From NCBI GenBank assembly GCA_905370385.1, contig CAJPKN010000023.1, forward strand, positions 1 through 16,736: a stretch of DNA of 16,736 bases, given 5' to 3'. This document shows positions 1-7,478 of the stretch, piece after piece; position 1 is the first letter of the stretch; the number at the start of each line of letters is the position of its first letter. The position numbers and the translations under genes are program-made. Under the pieces are notes generated by a model that saw nothing but the letters and a program-made list of their open reading frames with translations, was not told the origin of the DNA and did no database searches. The stretch is from Stomatobaculum longum. GTDB taxonomy: Bacteria > Bacillota > Clostridia > Lachnospirales > Lachnospiraceae.

Positions 1-134
1 CCGGGCAGCTGCCGGTAGGTCCCGTAGCCTGTCATTTCCGTCACTTGGTAGCTGTCCCGCGGCTCAAACTCGACCGGAACGCCGAGCGCATCCGCGACCA
101 CCAATCCCATGACGGCCTCGTAAAGCTTGCTCAT
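1..134 (-). CDS. ADP-ribosylglycohydrolase family protein, N-terminal fragment (cut by window edge)
   Basis: Only the first 44 codons are in the window; the rest lies to the left. The visible protein begins MSKLYEAVMGLVVADALGVP and continues with VEFEPRD. This matches the N-terminal signature of the ADP-ribosylglycohydrolase (DraG/ARH) fold, G-x-x-x-x-D-A-L-G-x-P-x-E-F. The family removes ADP-ribose from proteins or small molecules using two Mg ions; the metal-binding T-D-D motif would normally follow shortly after and is not visible here. The ATG at 132-134 is preceded by a purine-rich site (GAAGGGAGAG), which supports this start. The gene is codirectional with the cobalamin operon but separated from cbiC by 256 bases, so it probably has its own signals. 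The family is judged from a short stretch, and the true substrate cannot be inferred. Confidence 0.8.
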   Translation of the reverse strand, partial: MSKLYEAVMGLVVADALGVPVEFEPRDSYQVTEMTGYGTYRQLP

Positions 135-390
135 CTCACTCTCCCTTCTCTTTCTTCCCCGGATTTATCCCACTTGGTACGGAATCAATCCGATTCTCAA
201 GTAGCTCTCAAATTTTTCTCGACGCGCTTGCGGTATCTCTTGCCCATCGTACATGGCTCGGGTCTTACGACGCAAGCAGACCGATTTTTCCTCTGCTTCT
301 TTGTCCCCGGCTATCGGTTTGCACCCTTACTTGCTTCCTGCCTTTTGTCCCACTTCTCAAGAAAGGTTCCTCGGAGCGCTGCCGCGCTTC
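135..390 (-). other. 256-base intergenic gap with three small inverted repeats
   Basis: No open reading frame here looks coding. On the minus strand it forms the leader of the ADP-ribosylglycohydrolase gene. It contains three successive inverted repeats: 280-285 with 313-318 (ACCGAT/ATCGGT), 226-232 with 271-277 (GCTTGCG/CGCAAGC), and 182-186 with 192-196 (GAATC/GATTC). The middle one encloses a smaller CCAT/ATGG pair (244-247, 253-256). The motif AAGTGGGA occurs twice on the minus strand, near each end of the gap. I do not recognise a known riboswitch class. The stems are short enough to be partly chance. Confidence 0.35.
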
Positions 391-1017
391 TCAAATCTGG
401 TAGAGCATCGCGTTCACGATGGCCGCCGCGACGGTCGAGCCGCCCTTACGGCCGCGCGCAATGATGTGCGGCGTGCTGCTCCCGACAAAGAGTTCCTTTG
501 CCTCGACCACATTGACAAAGCCGACCGGCGCCGCGATTAAAAGCGCGGGCTTCAGTTGCCCGGCATCCATGAGTTCCTTGATTTTTACAAGCGCGGTCGG
601 CGCATTGCCGATTGCGAGGATCAGCGGTCGCTCCGCGGAGAGCGCTGCCGCCCGCTCCATAGAAACCGTCGCGCGGGTCACGCCCCTCTCCTTAGCCTCG
701 GCGGCCACATCCGCCTCCGCCATGAAGCAGCGCGCCGTAGCGCCGAAGCCCGCGAGCCTTGCCTTATTGATGCCGGCAAGCGCCATATTGGTGTCCGTCA
801 CAATGCAGGCCCCCTGACGGATTGCTTCCTTTCCCGTTTCAACCACGCCTTCCGAAAAGAGCAGGGTATCCGCAAACGAAAAGTCCGCCGTCGTGTGTAT
901 GACCCGCTTCACCACCAAATCGACGCCGGCGGGAAACTGCCGATCGCCGAGTTCCTCGCTGATGCGCCGAAAGCTCTCTGCCTCGATTTCCTCCGGCTTC
1001 CAAAATTCTATACTCAT
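391..1017 (-). CDS. cbiC: Precorrin-8X / cobalt-precorrin-8 methylmutase
   Basis: This enzyme moves the methyl group from C-11 to C-12 of (cobalt-)precorrin-8 to give (cobalt)-hydrogenobyrinate, the last ring rearrangement in corrin synthesis. The 208-residue product has the usual family length. Its VIHTTADFSF motif contains the expected catalytic histidine (H41), and it also shows TDTNMA, AIGNAPTAL, PVGFVNVVEAKE and GRKGG, all typical of CbiC/CobH. The ATG overlaps the cobQ stop as ATGA, with GGGAG 7 bases upstream. It is the last gene of the six-gene cobalamin operon. The CbiC name is preferred over CobH because the neighbouring genes and the likely anaerobic host fit the early-cobalt route; the sequence alone does not separate the two. 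Confidence 0.95.
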   Translation of the reverse strand: MSIEFWKPEEIEAESFRRISEELGDRQFPAGVDLVVKRVIHTTADFSFADTLLFSEGVVETGKEAIRQGACIVTDTNMALAGINKARLAGFGATARCFMAEADVAAEAKERGVTRATVSMERAAALSAERPLILAIGNAPTALVKIKELMDAGQLKPALLIAAPVGFVNVVEAKELFVGSSTPHIIARGRKGGSTVAAAIVNAMLYQI

Positions 1018-2519
1018 CTCTCAACTCCCATGATGCGGTACAGTCCCCGCAAATCGAAATGTTCCCTAAGCGTTTGCGAAAGAAGCCGGAAGCCCGCTTC
1101 CTGCCGCTCCCTGCGACTTTTTAATCGGTGCGGGTAAGAAAGCCCCTTTCTCGCGGCAAGCGCCTTAAGAAGCGTCTCCGTGACTCCTACTTCGTCAAAG
1201 AGGCCGTGCAGATAGCTCCCGCAGACAGCGCCCGCAACGCAGCCGTCCGCGCGTTGCCGCTTACTGTCCTCTCGCGCGGAAAGACGCTGAAAGTTCTCAC
1301 CGTCTTTGCCGATACAGCTCTGTCCCATGTGGATTTCATAGCCTTCGGTCTTTTGCCCGGAAAGCACTGCCCAGAAGCCGCTCGAAGCCGTAATCTCTCC
1401 GGCTGCGCAGACCGTTTGCTTGGCCGCGTGAAACACGGTATCGACCGGCAAGAGCTTAAGTCCCGCCGCCTCTACACCGCTCTCTTTGTCCCGCAGTGTT
1501 TCGCCGAGCATCTGGTACCCGCCGCAAATACCGAGTACCGGGCGGCCGGAAACCGCAAAGTCCCGAATACACGTGTCAAAGCCCTGTGCCTTTAACCACG
1601 CGAGGTCTTCGAGCGTACTCTTGGAGCCCGGCAAAATCAGGAGGTCCGCAGCCCCGATTTCCGCCGGACTGCTCACATAGCTAAGCGCTACCTCCGGCGC
1701 CGCCTGCAGCGGGTCGAAATCCGTGAAGTTCGAGAGCCGCGGAAGGCGGATCACCGCGATGCGAAGCAGGGCATCCGCCTCCCGCTCCGTCTTCCGAAGC
1801 CGTTCCGAGAGGGAATCCTCATCCTCCAAATCAAAGTGGCGGTAGGGAAGAACCCCGAGCACCGGCTTTTCGGTGAGCGCCTCAATCTGCCTTAAGCCGG
1901 GCTCCAGGATTTTGATATCGCCGCGGAACTTGTTGATCACCAGACCTTTGATGCGCGCCTGCTCGGCCTCGGAGAGGAGTTTCACCGTCCCGTAGAGCGC
2001 GGCAAACACACCGCCGCGGTCTATATCGCCGATCAAGATGACAGGGGCATCGACCGCCTCGGCGAGTCCCATATTCACAATGTCATCGGCACGGAGGTTA
2101 ATCTCCGCCGGGGAACCCGCGCCTTCAATTACAATGATATCCTGCTCGGACGCTAGGCTATGATAGGCCTTCAGCACTTCCGAGAGCAGTTCCCTCTTCT
2201 TTTTCTGATATTCGATCGCACTGTAGTCCCCGACCGGTTTTCCGCAGAGCACCAGCTGGGAGCCCGTGTCCGAGTTCGGCTTTAAGAGTATGGGGTTCAT
2301 GCGCACATCCGGCGCAATTCCGGCCGCCTCTGCCTGCATCGCCTGGGCTCTTCCGATTTCGAGCCCGTCCGGCGTGACCGCGGAGTTCAGCGCCATGTTC
2401 TGCGATTTGAAGGGGGCCACCCGGAAACCGTCCTCCCGGAAAACGCGGCAGAGCGCCGCCGCAAACAGGCTCTTGCCCGCGTTGGAGCAGGTGCCCTGAA
2501 TCATGATTGCCTTTGCCAT
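1014..2519 (-). CDS. cobQ: Cobyric acid synthase (glutamine-hydrolysing)
   Basis: CobQ (CbiP) amidates the b, d, e and g side chains of adenosylcobyrinate a,c-diamide using ATP and glutamine, giving adenosylcobyric acid. The 501-residue protein has an N-terminal dethiobiotin-synthetase-like ATPase domain: MIQGTCSNAGKS as a P-loop variant near residues 6-17, FKSQNMALNS, and IEGAGSPAEINL. A C-terminal class I glutamine amidotransferase domain follows, with nucleophile C332 in LGICGGYQMLG and H438 in GSYLHGLFD. This is the normal CobQ length and order, and distinguishes it from CbiA. The ATG lies 19 bases inside the cobD end, preceded by AAAAGGAGGG; its stop overlaps the cbiC start by 4 bases. 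Coupled translation along the operon is likely. No defects are visible. Confidence 0.96.
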   Translation of the reverse strand: MAKAIMIQGTCSNAGKSLFAAALCRVFREDGFRVAPFKSQNMALNSAVTPDGLEIGRAQAMQAEAAGIAPDVRMNPILLKPNSDTGSQLVLCGKPVGDYSAIEYQKKKRELLSEVLKAYHSLASEQDIIVIEGAGSPAEINLRADDIVNMGLAEAVDAPVILIGDIDRGGVFAALYGTVKLLSEAEQARIKGLVINKFRGDIKILEPGLRQIEALTEKPVLGVLPYRHFDLEDEDSLSERLRKTEREADALLRIAVIRLPRLSNFTDFDPLQAAPEVALSYVSSPAEIGAADLLILPGSKSTLEDLAWLKAQGFDTCIRDFAVSGRPVLGICGGYQMLGETLRDKESGVEAAGLKLLPVDTVFHAAKQTVCAAGEITASSGFWAVLSGQKTEGYEIHMGQSCIGKDGENFQRLSAREDSKRQRADGCVAGAVCGSYLHGLFDEVGVTETLLKALAARKGLSYPHRLKSRRERQEAGFRLLSQTLREHFDLRGLYRIMGVER

Positions 2520-3613
2520 TCGCCCTCCTTTTCAAATTCAGCGAGCGCCGATAAAAGACGCCGGTTCTCTTTAGCTGTCTTCACCGCAGTTCGAAAGTAG
2601 CCCGCGGAAAGTCCGCGAAAGTTCGCGCAGTCGCGGAGCGGAAGTCCCTGCGCCGCACAGTGACGAAGCCGCGCGGCGTTTTTCGCTGCGTCCAGCCGCT
2701 TGTCGGAGACCAGCAGGAAATTACACTCGCTCTCCGAGACCCAGAGCCCGAGAGCGCGCAAGCCCGCAGAGAGTTCCGCCCGCCATAGAGCGATTTTTGC
2801 CGCGCTCTCCCTTTCCCAATCCGCACAGGCGAGCGCTGCCTCACCGGCCGCCTCCGCGAGCACCGAGACCGGCCAGGGCTGCCCGGCCGCAAAGAGCGAA
2901 GCGCTGAGCGCGGGGTCCGAGCTCACGCAGTAGCCGAGGCGCACGCCCGGCATCGCAAAGGTCTTGGTAAACGCCCCGAGAAGAATGCGCCGCGCCCCGC
3001 CCACATCGGCCCGCAGATGATTGCGGAGCGAGGGCGCATTGTCCCGGTTCAAGAAACCGAAAAAACACTCGTCGGTAATCAGGGTGATGTTCAGTTCCGC
3101 ACAGCGCGAAAGAATTTGCAGAAAGAGCTCTTCCGCGGGAACCAGTCCCGTCGGGTTATTCGGGAGGCAGAGCCAGAAAAGCTCGGTCTCCTCCCGCAAG
3201 TCATCGAGCACGCGCGCTGTGAGTTGAAAGCTCTCTTCGCGGCGCAGCATATGAAAGTCACAGTGACAGCCACGGCGCGTGAGCGCTCGCTCGTACTCCG
3301 AAAAGCTCGGGGCAAGAAGCAGGGCGCGCTTCGGCTTCAAGACCTCCGCGAGCCGCTCGATCACATCTGCCGCGCCGTTTCCGCAAAAGACCTGTGTCTC
3401 GCCGACCGCATAGTGCTTCGCAAGCGCCGCGCGAAGACCGCTCGCAAAGGGATCCGGATAGTGAATGCAGGCAGCAACCGCGCGGTGCAGTGCCTCCTCC
3501 ACCGCGGGCGGCATGCCGCGCGGGTTGATGTTCACCGAGAAATCCGTGATCCCGGCTGCCTGTACGCCGCCCTGCGGAAAGCAGGCCCCGCCGTGTTCGT
3601 AAGCGGAATTCAT
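2501..3613 (-). CDS. cobD: Threonine-phosphate decarboxylase (PLP enzyme)
   Basis: This PLP-dependent fold-type I enzyme, related to histidinol-phosphate aminotransferase, decarboxylates L-threonine O-3-phosphate to (R)-1-amino-2-propanol phosphate, the linker of the nucleotide loop. The 370-residue protein shows an HGG near the N-terminus, FSVNINPRG (residues 25-33), PNNPTG (151-156), the D181-E182 pair in ITDECF that contacts the PLP ring, and the Schiff-base lysine K217 in GAFTKTFAMPGVRLGY with R225 binding phosphate. It sits between cobT and cobQ, overlapping each by 4 and 19 bases, which argues for cobalamin work rather than histidine synthesis. The name follows Salmonella CobD, not the Pseudomonas CobD. 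A histidinol-phosphate aminotransferase is the main alternative and is unlikely in this operon. Confidence 0.92.
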   Translation of the reverse strand: MNSAYEHGGACFPQGGVQAAGITDFSVNINPRGMPPAVEEALHRAVAACIHYPDPFASGLRAALAKHYAVGETQVFCGNGAADVIERLAEVLKPKRALLLAPSFSEYERALTRRGCHCDFHMLRREESFQLTARVLDDLREETELFWLCLPNNPTGLVPAEELFLQILSRCAELNITLITDECFFGFLNRDNAPSLRNHLRADVGGARRILLGAFTKTFAMPGVRLGYCVSSDPALSASLFAAGQPWPVSVLAEAAGEAALACADWERESAAKIALWRAELSAGLRALGLWVSESECNFLLVSDKRLDAAKNAARLRHCAAQGLPLRDCANFRGLSAGYFRTAVKTAKENRRLLSALAEFEKEGEWQRQS

Positions 3614-4698
3614 GGCTTTTCTCCCTGCTCCGTATAGGCCGCAATGCCGAGCTCCGTGAAGCTGTCCGCTCCGCTGTAAACCGCTTCCGCCATGTCAAGA
3701 AGCGGGAGCGCCGCAACCGCCCCCGTGCCCTCACCGAGGTGCAGCCCCGCGGAAATGAGGGGCTTTAAGTCGAGCGCCGTGAGGAGGGCACCCGCGAGCG
3801 GATCCGCCGAGCAGTGGCTCGCAAAGAGATAGTCGCGAACCCCCGGTGCGAGGGAAACCGCGGCGAGTGCCGCCGCCTCCGTGATAATGCCGTCGAGAAG
3901 CAGCGGGATTTGTGTGAGCGCCGCGCCGAGCATGAGTCCCGCGAGCGCCGCAAGGTCAAAGCCGCCGAGCGCCGATAAAAGCCCGAGCGCATCCCCGCGC
4001 AAATCCTTATGAAGCGTAAGCCCTTTCTCCACCGCGCGCCGCTTTCTCGCAAGTCCCTCGTCCGAGAGCCCCGCACCGCGCCCTATGAGTTCTGCGGGAT
4101 TTCGTTCCAGCAGAGCCCCTGTGAGCGCCGCGCTGGTGGTCGTATTGCCGATTCCCATCTCTCCAGCAAGGAGGAGGGCCGTTCCCCGTCGCTTTTCTTC
4201 GGCCGCGAGTTCCATACCGATGAAAAGCGCCTGTAAACATTCCACCCGCGTCATTGCGGCTTCTTCCGTAAAATCCCGCGTCCCGCTTCGAACCTTCCGT
4301 CTGAGGATTTCCTCCCCCCGCGGCTCTCCCGCAATGCCCACATCGACCGGGACCACCGCACAGTCCGCGAGTGCGGCCATGCGGTTTACCGTGCTCCCGC
4401 CGTAGGCGAGGTGCTCACAGACCGCTGCGGTCACCTCCTGTCCGGTCTGGGTGACGCCCTGCTTCACCACGCCGTTGTCCGCGCAGAAGACAAACAGTTT
4501 GCGCGGCTTTAAGCGAAGTGCCGCAGTTCCCTGAATCCCCGCCATGCGTATCAAATCCTCTTCGAGCACACCGAGCCCGTGAAGCGGCATCGCAATCGAG
4601 AGGAACTTGCTCGCCGCAGCCGCCGCAGCCGTATGGTCCGGCGGCGCAATCCGCTTGATCGCCTCAAAAAAGGCTGTCTCGCTTCCCGGTAACGCCAC
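3610..4698 (-). CDS. cobT: Nicotinate-nucleotide:dimethylbenzimidazole phosphoribosyltransferase
   Basis: CobT transfers phosphoribose from nicotinate mononucleotide to 5,6-dimethylbenzimidazole (or another base), making the alpha-ribazole phosphate of the lower ligand. Family marks are PLHGLGVLE, FCADNGVVKQGVTQTG, YGGSTVNRMA, LLAGEMGIGNTTTSAA and HLGEGTGA, whose glutamate is the expected catalytic base. Start choice: the longer ATG frame from 4722 adds eight residues (MTRRGRAN) overlapping cbiH, with no good ribosome site before it. The GTG at 4696-4698, just after the cbiH stop, has AGGAAGG six bases upstream and gives a 362-residue protein of normal length, so I prefer it. Its stop overlaps the cobD start by 4 bases. 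One substrate, nicotinate mononucleotide, is shared with NAD synthesis. Confidence 0.95.
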   Translation of the reverse strand: MALPGSETAFFEAIKRIAPPDHTAAAAAASKFLSIAMPLHGLGVLEEDLIRMAGIQGTAALRLKPRKLFVFCADNGVVKQGVTQTGQEVTAAVCEHLAYGGSTVNRMAALADCAVVPVDVGIAGEPRGEEILRRKVRSGTRDFTEEAAMTRVECLQALFIGMELAAEEKRRGTALLLAGEMGIGNTTTSAALTGALLERNPAELIGRGAGLSDEGLARKRRAVEKGLTLHKDLRGDALGLLSALGGFDLAALAGLMLGAALTQIPLLLDGIITEAAALAAVSLAPGVRDYLFASHCSADPLAGALLTALDLKPLISAGLHLGEGTGAVAALPLLDMAEAVYSGADSFTELGIAAYTEQGEKP

Positions 4699-4699
4699 G

Positions 4700-5446
4700 T
4701 TAGCCCTTCCTCTTCTTGTCATAGCCGCGCGGCGTCAGGAGATAGCCGTTCAATTCTACGCTGTCCTCCGCGCCGATAAAGACCGTGGTTCGCATATCGA
4801 CCTCGCGCTCTCGAAGTTCACCGAGTGTCAGCAACTCCTTACTCTCCCCCTTACGGCCTATGTTCCGCGTAATCGCACAGGGCGTATCCGCCTTTCGCGC
4901 CTCGAGGAAAATCTCTGCCGCCCGCGGGAGGCAGTCCTTACGGCTACGGCTGCCCGGATTGTAGATGACCACTGCCATGCCCGAGGCCGCGAGGCTCTTT
5001 AAGCGCCGCTCTATCTGCTCCCAGGGTACCAGAAGGTCCGAGAGGCTGATGCAGGCAAAGTCGAGGCTCAGCGGGCTGCCGAGCAGGGCTGCGCCGGAGA
5101 GCGCCGCCGTGACGCCGGGCACCACTTCAACCGTAAGCTCCTTATGTGCCGCCGCGAGCTCTAGGATGAGGCTTGCCATGCCGTAAACCCCGGCATCGCC
5201 CGAGGAGACCACGGCCACCTGTTTCCCCTGAAGCGCAAGGGCAATCGCCTCTTCGCAGCGCTGTATCTCCTCGGTCATGCCGCTCTGCACGACCTCTTTT
5301 CCTTCCAATAAATCTTCAATCAGCTTTAAGTAGGTGCTGTAGCCAACAATGGTATCGGCCGCTTCAATCGTGTGAAGCGCCTTTAAGGTCATGGACTCCC
5401 GGTCCCCGGGGCCGATTCCGACCACCGCAATCGTATATGGTTTCAT
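4700..5446 (-). CDS. cbiH: Precorrin-3B / cobalt-factor III C17-methyltransferase
   Basis: This SAM-dependent tetrapyrrole methyltransferase methylates C-17 and drives ring contraction in corrin synthesis. The 248-residue product has the family pattern: VVGIGPGDRESMT at the N-terminus (SAM loop), VVSSGDAGVYGMA near residues 79-91, VVPGVTAALSGAA, and the late VIYNPGSRSRKDCL and ITRNIGRKGE blocks that are characteristic of CbiH/CobJ rather than CbiF or CbiL. It is unfused, with no CbiG or 4Fe-4S extension. The ATG overlaps the cbiF stop as ATGA and has GAGGGG upstream; its stop is one base from the preferred cobT GTG. The usual partner CbiG is not in this window. Confidence 0.95.
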   Translation of the reverse strand: MKPYTIAVVGIGPGDRESMTLKALHTIEAADTIVGYSTYLKLIEDLLEGKEVVQSGMTEEIQRCEEAIALALQGKQVAVVSSGDAGVYGMASLILELAAAHKELTVEVVPGVTAALSGAALLGSPLSLDFACISLSDLLVPWEQIERRLKSLAASGMAVVIYNPGSRSRKDCLPRAAEIFLEARKADTPCAITRNIGRKGESKELLTLGELREREVDMRTTVFIGAEDSVELNGYLLTPRGYDKKRKG

Positions 5447-6216
5447 GCTTGTTTCCCCTCTCTGAATTCAGTCGTAAAGCTCGGATCGTAGAGCTTTGAG
5501 TTCTCATACGCTGCGCCGAGAAAATCCCCGATTAAGAGCAGCGCGGTCTTGGTTATGCCGGCGGCCTCTGCCTCTTTTGCCAGTTCTCCGAGCGTGGTGC
5601 GAAGAATGCGCTCGTCCGGCCAGGTCGCCTTGTATACAACAGCGGCCGGGGTCTCTCTCGTATAGTAGCCGCCCGCCAGTAATTCCGAAACAGCCTCCGC
5701 CGCACGCCCCGCCGAGAGAAAAAGTACCATGCTCGCACCGTGTGCCGCGAGTGCCGAGAGTCTTTCCTTTTCCGGCACCGGCGTGCGCCCCGCAGCACGG
5801 GTCAGGATGACCGTTTGCGAAACGCCGGGCAGGGTGTACTCTGCCCCGAGCGAAGCCGCCGCACCGAAGAACGAGGAGACGCCGGGACAGACCGCAAAGG
5901 GCACGCCCGCCGCCTTTAGGGCATCCATCTGCTCCCGATGCGCGCCGTAGACGGAAGGGTCCCCGGTGTGCAGGCGCACCACACGCTTTCCGGCTTTTGC
6001 GGCCGGAATCAGAATGTCCAGCACCTCGTTTAAGTCAAGCCGCGCGCTGTCGTGAATCTCCGCCTCCGGCTTACAGCGCCGTAAGAGCGCTGGGTTCACC
6101 AAGGAACCCGCATAGACCACGACATCCGCTTCCTCCAAAAGAGCGGCACCGCGCAGGGTCAAAAGATCCTCCGCCCCCGGCCCCGCGCCGACAAAATATA
6201 CCTTTCCCGCTTCCAC
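5443..6216 (-). CDS. cbiF: Precorrin-4 / cobalt-precorrin-4 C11-methyltransferase
   Basis: This enzyme adds a SAM-derived methyl to C-11 of (cobalt-)precorrin-4. The 257-residue protein begins KVYFVGAGPGAEDLLTLRG (SAM-binding loop), then VYAGSLVNP, LHTGDPSVYGAHREQM and CPGVSSFFGAAASLG; the TGDPS-xYGA-x-REQ block identifies CbiF/CobM. The start is a GTG (6214-6216) with AGGAGG eight bases upstream; no better ATG is present. It is the first gene of the cobalamin operon, with roughly 130 bases between the predicted transcription start and this codon. Its stop is coupled to cbiH by ATGA. Other corrin-ring genes (cbiL, cbiG, cbiD, cbiET, cbiJ, cbiA) are not in this window and must lie elsewhere if the pathway is complete. 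Confidence 0.95.
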   Translation of the reverse strand: MEAGKVYFVGAGPGAEDLLTLRGAALLEEADVVVYAGSLVNPALLRRCKPEAEIHDSARLDLNEVLDILIPAAKAGKRVVRLHTGDPSVYGAHREQMDALKAAGVPFAVCPGVSSFFGAAASLGAEYTLPGVSQTVILTRAAGRTPVPEKERLSALAAHGASMVLFLSAGRAAEAVSELLAGGYYTRETPAAVVYKATWPDERILRTTLGELAKEAEAAGITKTALLLIGDFLGAAYENSKLYDPSFTTEFREGKQA

Positions 6217-6353
6217 CTCTATTTCCTCCTGTCTCAGTCCGAAATATGCAAAGCCAAAACATCGAACGGCCGCAGCGACACGATTGCATCTGCCGTAAAA
6301 AGCTTCCGGTAGCTGCGCGCCGCCGTCTCTCTTTCTGCCTCTTACATCGCTCC

Positions 6354-6362
6354 ATTGTAACA
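6354..6362 (-). promoter_or_regulatory. Candidate extended -10 promoter of the cobalamin operon
   Basis: On the minus strand TGT-TACAAT forms an extended -10 element with no clear -35. It lies immediately after the ldh terminator and about 138 bases before the cbiF GTG, giving an untranslated leader of about 130 bases (6217-6347). The leader contains a weak AGCT/AGCT hairpin followed by five T residues, but no B12-box or other riboswitch core I can recognise. Confidence 0.5.
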
Positions 6363-6396
6363 GAAAAGGAGCCCGTCGTCGCCGACAGGCCCCTCC
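6363..6396 (-). terminator. Rho-independent terminator of ldh
   Basis: On the minus strand GCCTGTCG pairs with CGACGGGC around a GCGA loop. The stem extends outward through G-rich/TCC pairing and is followed by TTTTCTG. It starts about 13 bases after the ldh stop and separates ldh from the cobalamin operon behind it. Confidence 0.8.
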
Positions 6397-6408
6397 GAAT
6401 TCTCTGAC

Positions 6409-7371
6409 TCAGTGATTCAAATCGCGCTCTGCCTCGGCGATTTTATCCTTCAACTCCTTGCAGGATGCATCGAACTTTTCCTGCTCTTCCTCGGTAATCT
6501 GGCAGCGGATAACCGACTGCACGCCGCTCGCGTTGATGACAGCCGGAACACCCGCAAAGACGCCGTTCTGCTTGTACTCGCCGCGGAGGTAAACCGAGAC
6601 GGTCTGCACCGAGCTCTCGTCGCCGAGTATGGCCTTCGTTAAGCGGGTCAGCGCAATGCCGATACCGTAGTAGGTCGCCTTCTTCGCCGCGATGATCTTA
6701 TCCGCCGCCGTGCGCACATCGACCTCAATCTTTTCGAGCTCTTCCTTCTTGTAGACACCGTTCGACTCCGCAATCACGTCGAGCACCGGCTTGGTCGCAA
6801 TGCAGACCTGACTCCACGGCACAAACTCGGAGTCGCCGTGCTCACCCATCACATAGCCGTGAATGCTGCGCGGGTCTACCTTGAAGTAGCTGCCGACCAG
6901 GTAGCGGAGTCGCGCGGTGTCGAGCGAGGTGCCGCTGCCGATGACGCGCTTCGGGTTAAAGCCCGAGAGATCGCAGGTCACCTTGGTCATGACATCGACC
7001 GGGTTGGTCGCAATCAGGAAGATGCCGTTAAAGCCGGAGTCCGTGACCGGCTCCACAATCGACTTAAAGATGGCCGTGTTCCGCGCGAGCAGATCCATGC
7101 GGCTCTCGCCCGGCTTCTGCGCGACACCCGCGCAGATGGTCACGATATCCGCCTCCTTGCAGTCGGCGTAGGTGCCGCTCCAAATCTTCATATGGGAACC
7201 GGAGAAGGCAAGACCGTGATTCAAGTCCATGGCCTCTCCCTCGGCTTTTTCCTTCACATAGTCAATCAAGACAAGCTCATCGCAGGTCTGCTGATTCAGC
7301 ATTGCATAGGCATAGCTCATACCGACCATGCCGCAGCCAACCAGTACAACTCTTCTCTTATCCTTTCCCAT
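6409..7371 (-). CDS. ldh: L-lactate dehydrogenase
   Basis: This enzyme reduces pyruvate to L-lactate with NADH, regenerating NAD in fermentation; it is cytoplasmic and normally tetrameric. The 320-residue product shows the Rossmann loop VGCGMVGMSYAYAM (G12, G14, G17), the substrate loop GESRMDLLARN with R91, ATNPVDVMT, GTSLDTARLRYLVG with D151 and R154, and catalytic H178 in GEHGDSEF. These favour lactate over malate dehydrogenase. The frame can be extended upstream to 7464, but the extra 31 residues are not family-like, and the ATG at 7369-7371 has a GAGAGA/AAGGGG-rich ribosome site, so this start is chosen. It is a single-gene transcript with its own terminator. Its promoter region carries a 12-bp palindrome that may be a redox or other operator. 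Confidence 0.96.
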   Translation of the reverse strand: MGKDKRRVVLVGCGMVGMSYAYAMLNQQTCDELVLIDYVKEKAEGEAMDLNHGLAFSGSHMKIWSGTYADCKEADIVTICAGVAQKPGESRMDLLARNTAIFKSIVEPVTDSGFNGIFLIATNPVDVMTKVTCDLSGFNPKRVIGSGTSLDTARLRYLVGSYFKVDPRSIHGYVMGEHGDSEFVPWSQVCIATKPVLDVIAESNGVYKKEELEKIEVDVRTAADKIIAAKKATYYGIGIALTRLTKAILGDESSVQTVSVYLRGEYKQNGVFAGVPAVINASGVQSVIRCQITEEEQEKFDASCKELKDKIAEAERDLNH

Positions 7372-7464
7372 GACGTTCTCTCTTTCCCCTTGCGGTTCAT
7401 GCGCTCTCCGCCCCTGCGGAGAGGATATTCTACGATACGACTCTACTTTATCACACTTTCCCAA

Positions 7465-7473
7465 AATATAGTA
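7465..7473 (-). promoter_or_regulatory. Candidate -10 region of the ldh promoter
   Basis: The minus strand reads TACTATATT here, giving TACTAT or TATATT as -10 candidates about 95 bases before the ldh ATG. No good -35 is seen. The palindrome at 7479-7490 falls in the -10/-35 spacer, where a bound repressor would block polymerase. Confidence 0.45.
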
Positions 7474-7478
7474 TGTTT

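Noticed and set aside
196..330. Resemblance to a c-di-GMP-I or cobalamin riboswitch (GGTGCAAACC near 320-330 on the minus strand)
   Set aside because: Only a short string matches; the second conserved block (GACGCAAAGC or the B12-box) and the pairing pattern are missing.
6217..6347. Cobalamin riboswitch in the leader of the cbiF operon
   Set aside because: I looked on the minus strand for the conserved B12-box and GCCACTG-type core and found neither; the leader is also short for this class.
7372..7464. 31-residue N-terminal extension of lactate dehydrogenase
   Set aside because: The added residues are not family-like and the internal ATG at 7369-7371 has a good purine-rich ribosome site.
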